Shown here: positions 24,001 through 31,921 of the stretch, in pieces
Layout of the letters: the number at the start of each line of letters is the position of its first letter
Numbering within the stretch: position 1 is the stretch's first letter
Assembly: GCA_030765865.1 (NCBI GenBank)
Contig: JAVCDK010000077.1
Coordinates: 1-32,630, forward strand
DNA: 32,630 nt
Direction: 5' to 3'
From: Candidatus Celaenobacter antarcticus
Lineage (GTDB): Bacteria; Cloacimonadota; Cloacimonadia; JGIOTU-2
The notes under the pieces: generated by a model
Told to the model about the DNA's origin: nothing
Database searches by the model: none
What the model saw: the letters and a program-made list of their open reading frames with translations, nothing else
Made by a program: the position numbers and the translations under genes

Positions 24001-26522
24001 TAATAATAATCTCCGCTGAACAAATAGAAATTGATCTTCTGAAAAGGTGTCAGTTCTTTCGCTGAGAGAATCTGAATTGCTTGATGTGCTTTATCTTCCT
24101 CACGAGAAAAATTGTGAAGTTCCAGTCCAGCAAGCAGTATGTCATTTTCGTCAAAAGGAAATTTTGATTTTTGCAGTGTGTCGAGAGTTTTTTTGGCACT
24201 TGAAAAATCCCTGCACGCCATTTTATAGCGCGCATTTAGGAGCATTAGTTGCGGGTCTTTTTTGATGAATGTGGAAAATTGTCGGCAGCAAATTTCTGTA
24301 AGATCGCATTTCTTCAGTAAAATTCCCAGGGCGAGAAGCACCTTCAAATAATCCTGAATAGTCTTGGCCTGCAAATCTTCCTTTAGAACACAAATTTTCA
24401 GCAGACCCCGATAACAGGAGTCCCAAGCTTCAATAATATCCTTATTTTCCATATAAGTTATGGTTTTAAGTAGATGATAATGAATTTCAGATTCGTGATC
24501 CTCTGCCAGCTCACAGTGCGCGATAATGCCATCCATAATAGCCGGCTTGGTAACTTGATGCGTTTTGAAATAGTGTATCACTTCCTGCGAAATCTTCTTT
24601 TTCTTTGCTGTGCTGACCTTCTTTAAAAGCACGGATTTGAGAGCGGGATAAACGAATTTGTAATACCCATCTTCAGCATACTCATCATTTTTTACCAGAA
24701 TGTCGAGTGCTTCAACATCCTGCATAAAGAAGAATAGATCCTTTGAATCGGAAAAGTGGAGAATTGTCTGAATGATGTTTGTTGAAAGGGGAATCTGCAG
24801 TACTGAAAGCTGCACGAGCAAATTCTTGATTTTCTCCGGTATAAGTGCGATCTTCTCCTCAATTGCTGTAAGTATTTTTTTCGGGAGCTCCACTTCCAGA
24901 ATATTAACATCAAAATGCCAGTTACCTTTTACATCAAGAATGATCTTTTTCTCAATAAGATTACCGATGAGTTCAAGAATAAAGCGCTGGTTGCCATTTG
25001 TGATCAGATAAATCTGATAGAGAAATTCCTCAGGACATCCTTCCCCGAGAATTTCGCTGATAAATTGAAAGGATTCAGGTTGGGAAAGGGGTTCGATGTG
25101 GATTTTATAAGTAATCTCTGAAAAGTCAACAATATACGGATTATAGGAACTAACGATTATTACGATAGGGTGGTTGGGAAGATCGGGAGCAATATATTCA
25201 AGAAAATTTATCGTCGGTTCATTAACTTCTTCGATATTAGTGATGAAATACACAATAGGTTTAGTTGATGAAAAACCGAACATGTAATCCCTGGCTAGTT
25301 CAAAATCTCTCATGAGATCTGATTCGTCCTCAATGATCTTCAGAGATTTTTCTTCGGATTTAAAGAGGAATTCGCAAAATTTATTTGAAGCGGATTGTTC
25401 AAAGAGGTACTTGCCCTTCTCGTCCATAGACAGAAATATTTCCTTGCACAGCATAAAGAATGGATCTCGGTGCTGGGGGTTGCAATTGTAATAGAACACA
25501 TGGAAATCCTCTGATAACAGATACCACTTGATATATTGCATAAGACTGGTTTTGCCAACGCCTTTTTCGCCGGTCACAAAGATGATTTCCCCTTTCTGAT
25601 TCTTAACTTCATTGATCCGGTCACGTAGAGTATCAATATCTTTATCCCGGAAATAAAATTGCGTGGATTCGATCTGCTTTACCAGCGGCGGCTCGGTGGT
25701 TAGAGGGTATGTTGTATCCTGCATCTCATTGATATAACGAATGATCTCCTGCGACTTGCCGATGCGTAGTGCAGGATTGAATTCAATAAGATGAAAGATA
25801 AGATCTTCGAGCTTTTTATCGACTGCCGGATTTATTTTTGTGGGAAATTTGGGAATGATATTTGGGATTTTCTTTTCGGACATGAGCTTGATCTCTTCTC
25901 TGGAAAAAGGGAAAGTGCCCACAGAAAGATAATACATTATCACGCCCAATGCGTAGAAATCACTTTTTGGAGAAAAGCTTGATCCCTGTAAAAGTTCCGG
26001 TGCGATATAGGGCAGACTTACCACCTCACTTTCGGGATATGCTTCTGTTTGTGAAATGATCTTGTTGAATCCATAGTCGCAGACTTTTACATTGATCTTA
26101 TTGCTGCTCTTTTGATAAAGTACATTTTCCAGCTTCAGATCTTTATGAATAATATGATGAGTATGAAGGTGGTTCAAGGCATAGCATACCTGAGTAATAA
26201 GCTCAAAAAAATCCTGTTTATTCTTATTGGTAAGATGAAAATTTGGCAACCCTTTGCTTTTGAAGAATTCAGAAAGAAGATAGAGATTATTTTGGTAAAT
26301 GCCGTAATCATAAATCTTTATGAGATTAGGGTGGGATATTTTAGTGATCTCGCGCATCACTTTTGGATTCATTTTCTCGCGAATGTCTTCGATTGGTATC
26401 TTATCAAATAACTTGACGGCAAATATTTTTTTTGTGGCAATATCTTCAACTTTGTACACAGTGCCAAAGCTACCTGTTCCAATCTTTTCTTTAAACTCAT
26501 GATGCAATGCGATCAAACTCAT
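21021..26522 (-). CDS. Giant hybrid Ser/Thr kinase - AAA ATPase - TPR - GAF - histidine kinase
   Basis: 1,833 residues. Residues ~8-270 are a Ser/Thr kinase: GTGSFG loop, Lys37 in FAVKLFD, catalytic Asp128 in HKDLKLEN (HKD instead of HRD), and DYG in place of DFG. Residues ~285-560 are an AAA/STAND-like ATPase with Walker A GEKGVGKTS (Lys324). A long helical TPR array covers ~690-1140 (repeated AIKELKKAQ..., A..NLNIAQTT, YLNIADTYY). Two GAF-like sensor regions lie at ~1270-1390 and ~1410-1575. The HisKA box has His1594 in NISSHEFNTPI; the HATPase has LNAIKYT, DNGIGIP and SGLGLGLPIT. No receiver domain or response regulator is near. It is probably a cytoplasmic integrator of signals. Similar kinase-ATPase-GAF-kinase fusions are known in cyanobacteria and myxobacteria. 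The start follows AGGAG. Confidence 0.93.
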   Translation of the reverse strand: MSLIALHHEFKEKIGTGSFGTVYKVEDIATKKIFAVKLFDKIPIEDIREKMNPKVMREITKISHPNLIKIYDYGIYQNNLYLLSEFFKSKGLPNFHLTNKNKQDFFELITQVCYALNHLHTHHIIHKDLKLENVLYQKSSNKINVKVCDYGFNKIISQTEAYPESEVVSLPYIAPELLQGSSFSPKSDFYALGVIMYYLSVGTFPFSREEIKLMSEKKIPNIIPKFPTKINPAVDKKLEDLIFHLIEFNPALRIGKSQEIIRYINEMQDTTYPLTTEPPLVKQIESTQFYFRDKDIDTLRDRINEVKNQKGEIIFVTGEKGVGKTSLMQYIKWYLLSEDFHVFYYNCNPQHRDPFFMLCKEIFLSMDEKGKYLFEQSASNKFCEFLFKSEEKSLKIIEDESDLMRDFELARDYMFGFSSTKPIVYFITNIEEVNEPTINFLEYIAPDLPNHPIVIIVSSYNPYIVDFSEITYKIHIEPLSQPESFQFISEILGEGCPEEFLYQIYLITNGNQRFILELIGNLIEKKIILDVKGNWHFDVNILEVELPKKILTAIEEKIALIPEKIKNLLVQLSVLQIPLSTNIIQTILHFSDSKDLFFFMQDVEALDILVKNDEYAEDGYYKFVYPALKSVLLKKVSTAKKKKISQEVIHYFKTHQVTKPAIMDGIIAHCELAEDHESEIHYHLLKTITYMENKDIIEAWDSCYRGLLKICVLKEDLQAKTIQDYLKVLLALGILLKKCDLTEICCRQFSTFIKKDPQLMLLNARYKMACRDFSSAKKTLDTLQKSKFPFDENDILLAGLELHNFSREEDKAHQAIQILSAKELTPFQKINFYLFSGDYYYAIGAYETAIKELKKAQKIAKTQEAFIRLGRILKVLGDSYNILNKVKNAIRNYEDAAALSLKEGDILNVANVLSHWGFLNMKQGMLRAGLDKSLEALSYFEKINFTPGMAEVNLNIAQTTFKLGEFREAEKHFDTALAMAKELNDTNLISKIYNRSSFLKLRILVPAKFLSFLRTHYDNFFKNHSIGNINSYLKNYCFWLVISRNYKQLKSVSDQIKKEKINTSLEMEFMYQLQGWLARGEKKYTLAITNFKKAGTLAKKNQNEYALTMSYLNIADTYYITKDYKQSEIHCEQARALAVKNEFLRWDNYGRVLEAKILLRKADMNLRTVIRKLLKAETIAKKMKDWDLQCESLILITLIYRTLHIKNLEYKFRRNYNRKLDVVLRGLSEDDQQRVRAIFHYEALLSSSKLRQIIEARINISPSKLQHYFFDLLHLSSVHQIRFYLKKYVLDVVGIDKFGIILYENKDSEGEFWLNNQLAKTEFTSIHQSYFEKLRTELECQYYTVKGQHFCLAPLKLKNELEGIFILADMGEYPFTKSEKLIIKLSAFYLTIILKKIGEYEEVLEQREQLSNLITISRDILQVMNMEELQNQITLNAIKLSGAERGFFINLDENKNFVFNVALLGTGEKIDKDNLKISKTVLKDVYESKVAMSTFEAVDDQHFSDTESIHRHDLQSVYCSPLNMHNEIFGFLYLDKLTSINKVIRFNEKLLEIFILMAETAIKNALDFEKLSIANQELLKIDQERAQFINISSHEFNTPIQTLKGYISILKDPETPEHVRQNTINIMERNVDRLLHAINNILQMNALETRGIQFEKELISPEDILKIVYEETLVLTELRKQKLVLKIAQGLKPIRGERITLINGLKNLVLNAIKYTDDYGEITIGARKSRFRKEEADEKESLIIYIKDNGIGIPSYELDNIFREFYEVADIKAHHSGVTEFKSSGLGLGLPITKTIIEHYGGKMWVKSVKGEGSTFFISLPFAKKKRKKKSEK

Positions 26523-26599
26523 GAAAACTCCTGTGCAAAACTAAAAAAATCAAATTTGTTTTACGTTCTTCATAAAAAACATTTGTTCATGCTCATAAT

Positions 26600-26615
26600 A
26601 AATTGTCAACAATTT
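26600..26615. promoter_or_regulatory. Inverted repeat in the divergent kinase/porV promoter region
   Basis: AAATTGT-CA-ACAATTT, perfect 7-bp arms. It includes TTGTCA on the plus strand (with TATATA 15 nt later) and TTGACA on the minus strand, so an operator bound here could influence both divergent genes. The role is inferred. Confidence 0.4.
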
Positions 26616-26716
26616 GCATATGATATATAGCATGATTGAGTAACCTGTTTGAAATAAATTTGACAAACCAACCCCGCAAAAAGAAATTTACTACCAAGTA
26701 TGATAAAGGGAACTAC

Positions 26717-27649
26717 ATGAAAAAAATATTTTTAATAGTGATATGTTTCGTTTTGACGAGCAGTCTCTTTGCGATCAGCGAAGATGCGGGAACCACTGCT
26801 TTCAATTTCCTCAATATTCCGATGGGTGCCCGAGGCGCCGGTATGGGTAATACCTTTACTGCTATTGCAGATGATGCGCTTGCACCGTTCTGGAATCCTG
26901 CAGGTCTGCCGAATGTTCACCAGCGACTTCTTCAGATCACCTACATGAATTATTTCGCTGGATACAATGGCGGTGCGGTGAGTTATGCCATGCCTCTAAA
27001 TGAAGGATCGACTGTCGCAATTTTCTCAAAATTTATGGGAGTTGGGGGCATTCCTAAAACAGGCATCGATGAAAATCAGAATCTTATCGATATGGGAACG
27101 TTTGGCTCTTACGATGTGATGCTCGGTGCGTCCTACGGAAAATATATTTCAGATATTATAAACTGGGGAGTAAATATCAAGATCATTTCCGAAACAATAG
27201 ATGAGTATTCATCACAGGCAATTGCTGCTGATGTGTGTCTTCTCCATCAATCTCCAAACCCACGCCTGAAGATCGGTCTCGCAGTCAAAAACCTCGGCAT
27301 GCAACTTTCTAAATTTGACCAGAAAAAGGAAAAACTACCCTTAACATTTTCGATGGGTCTGGCTTACAAGATCAATACAGGTGTGATCGCACTGGATATT
27401 CATAAACCGATGCATACGAATTTCTATGGAACAATCGGAATAGAGACGACTTTTCAAAATAAAATTACAGTACGAGCTGGCTACCGTTCTAATGCCACAG
27501 ACTGGAATGTGGGCTCCGGTATTGATTTCCTCTCAGGGATCTCGGCTGGAGTAGGTTTCGGCTGGAAAGAATACAAGTTTGATTATGCAGTGAATTCATA
27601 CGGAGAATTAGGTTTTATTCATCAACTATCTGTGGGATATCACTTCTAA
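26717..27649 (+). CDS. PorV/PorQ (UPF0164)-family outer-membrane protein
   Basis: 310 residues from the ATG at 26717 (AAAGGG upstream); a TTG at 26636 would add a non-signal leader. The signal peptide is KKIFLIVICFVLTSSLFA. The mature start, FLNIPMGARGAGMGNTFTAIADDALAPFWNPAGLP, is the diagnostic PorV/UPF0164 N-terminus related to FadL-like barrels, and the chain ends in VGYHF with a terminal aromatic. Members serve as outer-membrane barrels, some in type IX secretion. No other type IX component is in the window. Confidence 0.9.
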   Translation: MKKIFLIVICFVLTSSLFAISEDAGTTAFNFLNIPMGARGAGMGNTFTAIADDALAPFWNPAGLPNVHQRLLQITYMNYFAGYNGGAVSYAMPLNEGSTVAIFSKFMGVGGIPKTGIDENQNLIDMGTFGSYDVMLGASYGKYISDIINWGVNIKIISETIDEYSSQAIAADVCLLHQSPNPRLKIGLAVKNLGMQLSKFDQKKEKLPLTFSMGLAYKINTGVIALDIHKPMHTNFYGTIGIETTFQNKITVRAGYRSNATDWNVGSGIDFLSGISAGVGFGWKEYKFDYAVNSYGELGFIHQLSVGYHF

Positions 27650-27655
27650 AAATAT

Positions 27656-28105
27656 ATGGACCTTCAAAACGACAAACCTGCTGATGTGGGAACGGTTGTC
27701 GAAATACAAAACGGTTTTGCGATCGTTGAATATTCTCGTTCCGACGCCTGCAATACCTGCAAACTAAAGCCATTTTGTTTTCAAAGAGGGGGAGATGTCA
27801 ACACGCTTACCATGAAAAATGAACTCAATGTAAAAAAAGGTGATAAAATACAATTTGAAATCAGTCCTCAGATGCGCATTCTCAGCTCTTTCCTCGTATT
27901 TATTCTTCCAATTATTTTTATGATCGGTTCATATTTTTTATGCAAAAGTGCGATCGGTCTTTCTGAAAGTATCTCGATAATTGTATCTCTGGTTTCCATC
28001 GCAGTAGCTTTTATATTGGTGAAAATTATTGATGGGCAAATAAAAAAGAAAGCGATGATACAACCCAAAATGGTTGCGCTTGTAAGCCCGGAAAACGAAA
28101 AATGA
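27656..28105 (+). CDS. RseC/MucC-family membrane protein (SoxR-reducing)
   Basis: 149 residues. The cytoplasmic N-terminal part has GTVVEIQNGFAIVEYSRSDACNTCKLKPFCF with the family's cysteines (CX2CX5C), then two membrane helices (~83-101 and ~107-125). RseC-like proteins modulate sigma-E signalling or, with Rnf, reduce SoxR. It follows the PorV-like gene by 6 nt. No rnf genes are in the window; they may lie elsewhere. Confidence 0.85.
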   Translation: MDLQNDKPADVGTVVEIQNGFAIVEYSRSDACNTCKLKPFCFQRGGDVNTLTMKNELNVKKGDKIQFEISPQMRILSSFLVFILPIIFMIGSYFLCKSAIGLSESISIIVSLVSIAVAFILVKIIDGQIKKKAMIQPKMVALVSPENEK

Positions 28106-28181
28106 AAAATATAAAATATAAATTTGAAAATTTGGTTTATATTTCTACAAAAAGCATTAATCTATAATTAAAATATCTATT

Positions 28182-28562
28182 ATGAAAGGTGATGATATTT
28201 ATCAGAGATTTGTTGAAATCGCAATTCGGATTATTCGACTTGTAAAAGCATTGCCAAAAGATTATATTGGGATGCATATCGGTAATCAATTACTAAAGTC
28301 CGGTACTTCTTGTGGTGCTAATTATGAGGAGGCAAGAGGTTCAGAAAGCAATGCTGATTTCATCCATAAGTTGAAAATAGTTCTTAAAGAATCAAGGGAA
28401 TCTATATTCTGGCTAAAAGTTATTGAGAATGCAGAATTAATGCCAAGCGATAGTCTTAATAAAATTCATAAAGAATTTGAAGAACTTGCAAATATCATTG
28501 CTCAATCGATAATCACTACGCAAAAGAGGTTAATAAATATGAGTAGTGAAGTCAAAACATAA
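28182..28562 (+). CDS. Four-helix-bundle protein (S23/bIVP family), copy 2
   Basis: 126 residues. LLKSGTSCGANYEEARGSESNADFIHKLKIVLKESRES is the family core. This subfamily differs from copy 1, which has SSNIAEGFERE at the same place, so the two are not a recent duplication. It sits between rseC and folB in AT-rich DNA, with no clear ribosome site. The flanks (28106-28181 and 28563-28628) are low-complexity A/T sequence. Confidence 0.85.
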   Translation: MKGDDIYQRFVEIAIRIIRLVKALPKDYIGMHIGNQLLKSGTSCGANYEEARGSESNADFIHKLKIVLKESRESIFWLKVIENAELMPSDSLNKIHKEFEELANIIAQSIITTQKRLINMSSEVKT

Positions 28563-28628
28563 AATGATTAACATAATTTTCCAATTTAAGTTTTTCATTT
28601 TGAATTTTTAGTTTCGTTAGGAGTTACT

Positions 28629-28997
28629 ATGAACATTACATTAAAAAACATGATTTTTTATGGCTATCATGGACTTCATGAAGCAGAGAGAACTCTCGGG
28701 CAGCGTTTTGCTGTTGATGTAACTGTTACAAGTGATCCCGACCTAGATATTAAAGTGAAATCCCTTCACGATACTATTGACTACACACAAATTTTTAAGG
28801 TGATCAAAGAACGTGTGGAAAATTATAAATATCATCTTCTTGAAAAACTCGCAAATGAGATCGTCAGTGCAATTCTCAAAGATTTTGTCCTTGTTCAGAA
28901 AGTATCTTTGAAAGTCCGTAAAATAGCAGTACCGATCAATGGTACTCTTGATTATGTCGAGCTGGAAATGCAAAGAGAACGAGAAAAAAAGGAGTAG
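28629..28997 (+). CDS. folB: Dihydroneopterin aldolase
   Basis: 122 residues. MNITLKNMIFYGYHGLHEAERTLGQRFAVD is the standard N-terminus with the catalytic Tyr/Glu region, followed by DTIDYTQIFKVI and HLLEKLANEI, and a C-terminal VPINGTLDYVELEM. It cleaves dihydroneopterin in folate synthesis. TTAGGAG precedes the start. It directly precedes folK. Confidence 0.95.
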   Translation: MNITLKNMIFYGYHGLHEAERTLGQRFAVDVTVTSDPDLDIKVKSLHDTIDYTQIFKVIKERVENYKYHLLEKLANEIVSAILKDFVLVQKVSLKVRKIAVPINGTLDYVELEMQREREKKE

Positions 28998-29020
28998 CTT
29001 TCGAAAATATTTTTATTAGT

Positions 29021-29452
29021 TTGGGTTCGAATCTTGGGAATAAGAGACGCTTTATCGAATCAGCTATATCAGCCCTACGAAATGAAAAGAAAATATCAAT
29101 GAAACGCATATCTTCTATCATAGAAACCAGACCTGTCGGTAATATCCACCAGCCGGATTTTCTGAATTGTATTATTCAATGTGACTCTGAACTGAGTCCT
29201 CCCGAGCTTATGCAGACACTTCTGTATATCGAGAAAAAACTCGGAAGAGAGCGCAAAGAAAAGTGGGGACCTCGCACAATCGATCTTGATATATTGTTTT
29301 TTGATGATGAAGTAATTGATGCTGATGAACTGAAAATCCCGCATCCCGAGATCATGAATCGACCTTTTATTTTACAGCTAATGAACGAACTGGCACCTGA
29401 ATTTATGTCTAAAGAGTTAAAAATGATTAAACAGTCAAAGACAATAATTTGA
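29021..29452 (+). CDS. folK: 2-amino-4-hydroxy-6-hydroxymethyldihydropteridine diphosphokinase (start uncertain)
   Basis: About 143-147 residues. GSNLGNKRRFIESAI, ETRPVGNIHQPDFLNCI, LLYIEKKLGRERKEKWGPRTIDLDILFFDDE and IPHPEIMNRPFIL are all FolK motifs. It transfers pyrophosphate from ATP to the pterin. Oddity: no in-frame ATG or GTG exists between the stop at 28949 and the family start. The conserved first strand (NIFIS before LGSN) is encoded upstream of the TTG at 29021, so an ATT at 29009 may be used, guided by the AAAGGAG at about 28988-28994. The stop is 1 nt before the PIN-like gene. Confidence 0.93.
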   Translation: MGSNLGNKRRFIESAISALRNEKKISMKRISSIIETRPVGNIHQPDFLNCIIQCDSELSPPELMQTLLYIEKKLGRERKEKWGPRTIDLDILFFDDEVIDADELKIPHPEIMNRPFILQLMNELAPEFMSKELKMIKQSKTII

Positions 29453-29453
29453 A

Positions 29454-30479
29454 ATGAAAGTTAAGATAAAAGCATTAAATTCTCCACTTATTTGGTTAGA
29501 TACGTTTGTGATACTGTATCTGAAGAAAATTCAAAATAATGAATCATTGGATCCTAGAAGTTCTAAAAATGATGAATATATAAAAAATAACGTAAAAAGA
29601 CTTTTTGATGTAATTAGGAAAAAGAAAAATGAAAAAAAGCTAGTTTGTCCCGAAGGTGAGCAGGATGTTGAAATATTTTTCAGATATGATAAATCCCATA
29701 TAAGGAGGTGTCATGATGTTATGGACCAACTTTCTTCAGGAGTACAATTTCTTCCTTGGTCTGAGATAAGAATTTCTCAAATGGAAAAAGCAATTAAGGC
29801 TTATTTGTTAAAAAAAGATTTTATTATATTAGATACTAATGACATTGTAAATATCACTAGGATTGATAATAATTTTGGTTTTAGGGTGCGTGTAAATGCA
29901 ATCCCTAGTAATAATACTATTTCAAAATGGAAACTAGATAAAGAGATAGGTAATGAAAAATTGGAGAATTTGAGGTTGAAAACCTTAAAAAGCAATATTA
30001 CCTTTCAAAGACAACTTGAAATTGAATATAATAGTACTTTACACTTATTAACACATGATTATCCTAGTATTATGGACAGAATATTTAATGGGATTGAAGA
30101 TTTAAATGATTTTGATATATTAAGAGAGATATGTAAACCATTACATTTATGGAATAGAATTCACAAAATCAAAAATAGTCCTCAGAAAATAAACGAATTT
30201 TTATCATTTTTGAAATCTGATTACTATAAAGAAATACCCCATGAATATATTTCAAGCAATATTTTTGCAAAAATTATTACAGGTAAAAAGAAAGTTCAGA
30301 AGGGAGATTCTTATGATGTTGGAAACCTTTCATCTGTTTTACCTTATTGTGATTATGTGCTCACCGACGGAACGATGAAAAAACTAATCCAGAGTATGGA
30401 GATTGATAAAAAATATGATACAGAAATCTATTCTTTTCAAGATATTAATTTATTATGTAACAAGTTAGAAGAATTGTAG
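29454..30479 (+). CDS. AT-rich gene with a probable PIN-like nuclease fold
   Basis: 341 residues encoded by DNA much richer in AT than folK and the kinase gene on either side. The N-terminus SPLIWLDTFVILYL (Asp16) resembles the first acidic strand of PIN domains. VCPEGEQDVEIFF (Glu67-Glu73) may give the second acidic residue. DSYDVGNLSSVLPYCDYVLTDGTMKKLI (Asp288, Asp300, Asp305) resembles the late acidic strands. PIN-like proteins are metal-dependent RNases, often toxins or defence effectors. It has no recognisable partner and no clear ribosome site, yet starts 1 nt after folK, interrupting what looks like a folK-deoxynucleoside kinase pair. The fold call rests on motifs only. Confidence 0.5.
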   Translation: MKVKIKALNSPLIWLDTFVILYLKKIQNNESLDPRSSKNDEYIKNNVKRLFDVIRKKKNEKKLVCPEGEQDVEIFFRYDKSHIRRCHDVMDQLSSGVQFLPWSEIRISQMEKAIKAYLLKKDFIILDTNDIVNITRIDNNFGFRVRVNAIPSNNTISKWKLDKEIGNEKLENLRLKTLKSNITFQRQLEIEYNSTLHLLTHDYPSIMDRIFNGIEDLNDFDILREICKPLHLWNRIHKIKNSPQKINEFLSFLKSDYYKEIPHEYISSNIFAKIITGKKKVQKGDSYDVGNLSSVLPYCDYVLTDGTMKKLIQSMEIDKKYDTEIYSFQDINLLCNKLEEL

Positions 30480-30554
30480 TATTATGATATTAGAGTTCAG
30501 AATTTATAGGATAACAATAGATATTTTTTTAATTATTTATAATGGAACAGGTTT

Positions 30555-31172
30555 ATGATCGAAATTAAGAATAAGTATATTGCAGTCGAGGGAGTAATAG
30601 GTGTAGGTAAGACAACACTGGCAAAATTGCTGGCAGAAAAGTTTGAAGCACAGCTCATACTTGAGGTCGTAGAAGAGAATCCTTTTCTCTCTGAATTCTA
30701 TGACGATATAGCAGGGAAAGCATTTCAGACACAGATGTTCTTTCTGCTTAGCAGATACCGTCAGATGAAAAAATATTTTCAGATCGATGCCTTTCAGACC
30801 AATATTGTAAGCGATTACATGTTCATGAAGGACAGCATCTTTGCTGATCTCACACTCAATAATGCAGAACTGGCAATGTATAAAGCTTTGTTCACTATCC
30901 TCAATGACAAGCTGGTTCAGCCCGATCTCATCATCTATCTTTATGCCGATCTCGAACGCATCATAGACAGGATACATTACAGGAACCGCTCCTTTGAGCA
31001 CAATCTGCAACCCGAGTATCTGGCAGATCTTGCTGTTGCCTATGAGAAATACATTTCCACTTATACAGGATGCCCGATAATCAAGGTTGATACCAATAAC
31101 ATCAACTTCGTTAAGTCTCCTAAACAATTTGACAAATTGATGGTTGACATAAAAAAAGTGCTCCAAGATTGA
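30555..31172 (+). CDS. Deoxynucleoside kinase
   Basis: 205 residues. P-loop GVIGVGKTTLAKLL, EENPFLSEFYDD, then DYMFMKDSIFA and the Arg-rich RIHYRNRSFEHNLQPEYL lid match the deoxyadenosine/deoxyguanosine/deoxycytidine kinase family that salvages deoxynucleosides. The exact base preference cannot be read. A TATAAT (30538-30543) lies just upstream. Its stop overlaps nothing; the uridylyltransferase ATG begins 5 nt later. Confidence 0.92.
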   Translation: MIEIKNKYIAVEGVIGVGKTTLAKLLAEKFEAQLILEVVEENPFLSEFYDDIAGKAFQTQMFFLLSRYRQMKKYFQIDAFQTNIVSDYMFMKDSIFADLTLNNAELAMYKALFTILNDKLVQPDLIIYLYADLERIIDRIHYRNRSFEHNLQPEYLADLAVAYEKYISTYTGCPIIKVDTNNINFVKSPKQFDKLMVDIKKVLQD

Positions 31173-31177
31173 GTCCT

Positions 31178-31921
31178 ATGAAAAGAAATACTTCAATAGT
31201 CATTTTGGCAGCAGGTAAAGGCATTCGCATGAAATCCGACATGCCGAAAGTTGCACATCTGCTCGCAGGAAAGCCAATTATAGAGCGGGTAGTGACCACT
31301 GCCGAACATTTCAATCCTGAAAAGATTCTGGTTGTTGTCGGCTACAAGAAGGATGTTGTGATCGACTGCCTTTCGGAGTATGATAACATTACTTTCGTGG
31401 AGCAGAAAGAGCAGCTTGGAACCGGTCATGCAGTATATATCACAAGAGAGAATTTTAGAGATTTTGATGGCATTGTTATAATCTTGCCCGGTGACGTGCC
31501 GCTTTTAAAAGAAAAAACTTTGGAAAATCTTATAAAAGTACATAAAGAAAAACATGCTGCGGCAACTGTGCTTACTGTTGATCTGGACGATCCCGCCGGT
31601 TACGGACGCATCGTTCGTACTGATGAAGGATACCTCGAAAAAATCGTTGAACACAAGGACGCTTCCGAAGGAATTCGAAAGATCAGAGAGATAAATACAG
31701 GCATATTCTGTTTTGATTCTCGTGAACTTTTTTCTGTGCTTCCGAAGATCGGGCAGGATAATTCCCAGAACGAGATGTATCTCACCGATGTGCTCGAACT
31801 TTTAAGAAATGAAGGCAAATCCGTTGCTGCTGTCAAAGTCAATGATCCGGTCGAGATTGCGGGCATAAACTCAAATGAACAATTGCAGGAACTGGAAGAT
31901 CAGTATCTTGCCCAGAAATAA
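31178..31921 (+). CDS. Stand-alone GlmU-type nucleotidyltransferase (UDP-GlcNAc pyrophosphorylase domain)
   Basis: 247 residues. VILAAGKGIRMKSDMPKVAHLLAGKPI is the nucleotide-binding signature (GIRM instead of the usual GTRM), followed by EQLGTGHAV, LPGDVPLL and NSQNEMYLTDVLELL, all as in the GlmU N-terminal domain. The C-terminal left-handed beta-helix acetyltransferase domain (~200 residues) is absent, as the frame ends and a HIT gene begins immediately. The acetyl transfer to GlcN-1-P must come from another protein, or the sugar substrate differs. The ATG at 31178 is preferred over an upstream TTG at 31169. Confidence 0.88.
   Translation: MKRNTSIVILAAGKGIRMKSDMPKVAHLLAGKPIIERVVTTAEHFNPEKILVVVGYKKDVVIDCLSEYDNITFVEQKEQLGTGHAVYITRENFRDFDGIVIILPGDVPLLKEKTLENLIKVHKEKHAAATVLTVDLDDPAGYGRIVRTDEGYLEKIVEHKDASEGIRKIREINTGIFCFDSRELFSVLPKIGQDNSQNEMYLTDVLELLRNEGKSVAAVKVNDPVEIAGINSNEQLQELEDQYLAQK

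Noticed and set aside
30537-31166. 209-codon open frame on the minus strand
   Set aside because: It is antisense to the deoxynucleoside kinase gene over almost its full length, and the kinase motifs settle the coding strand.
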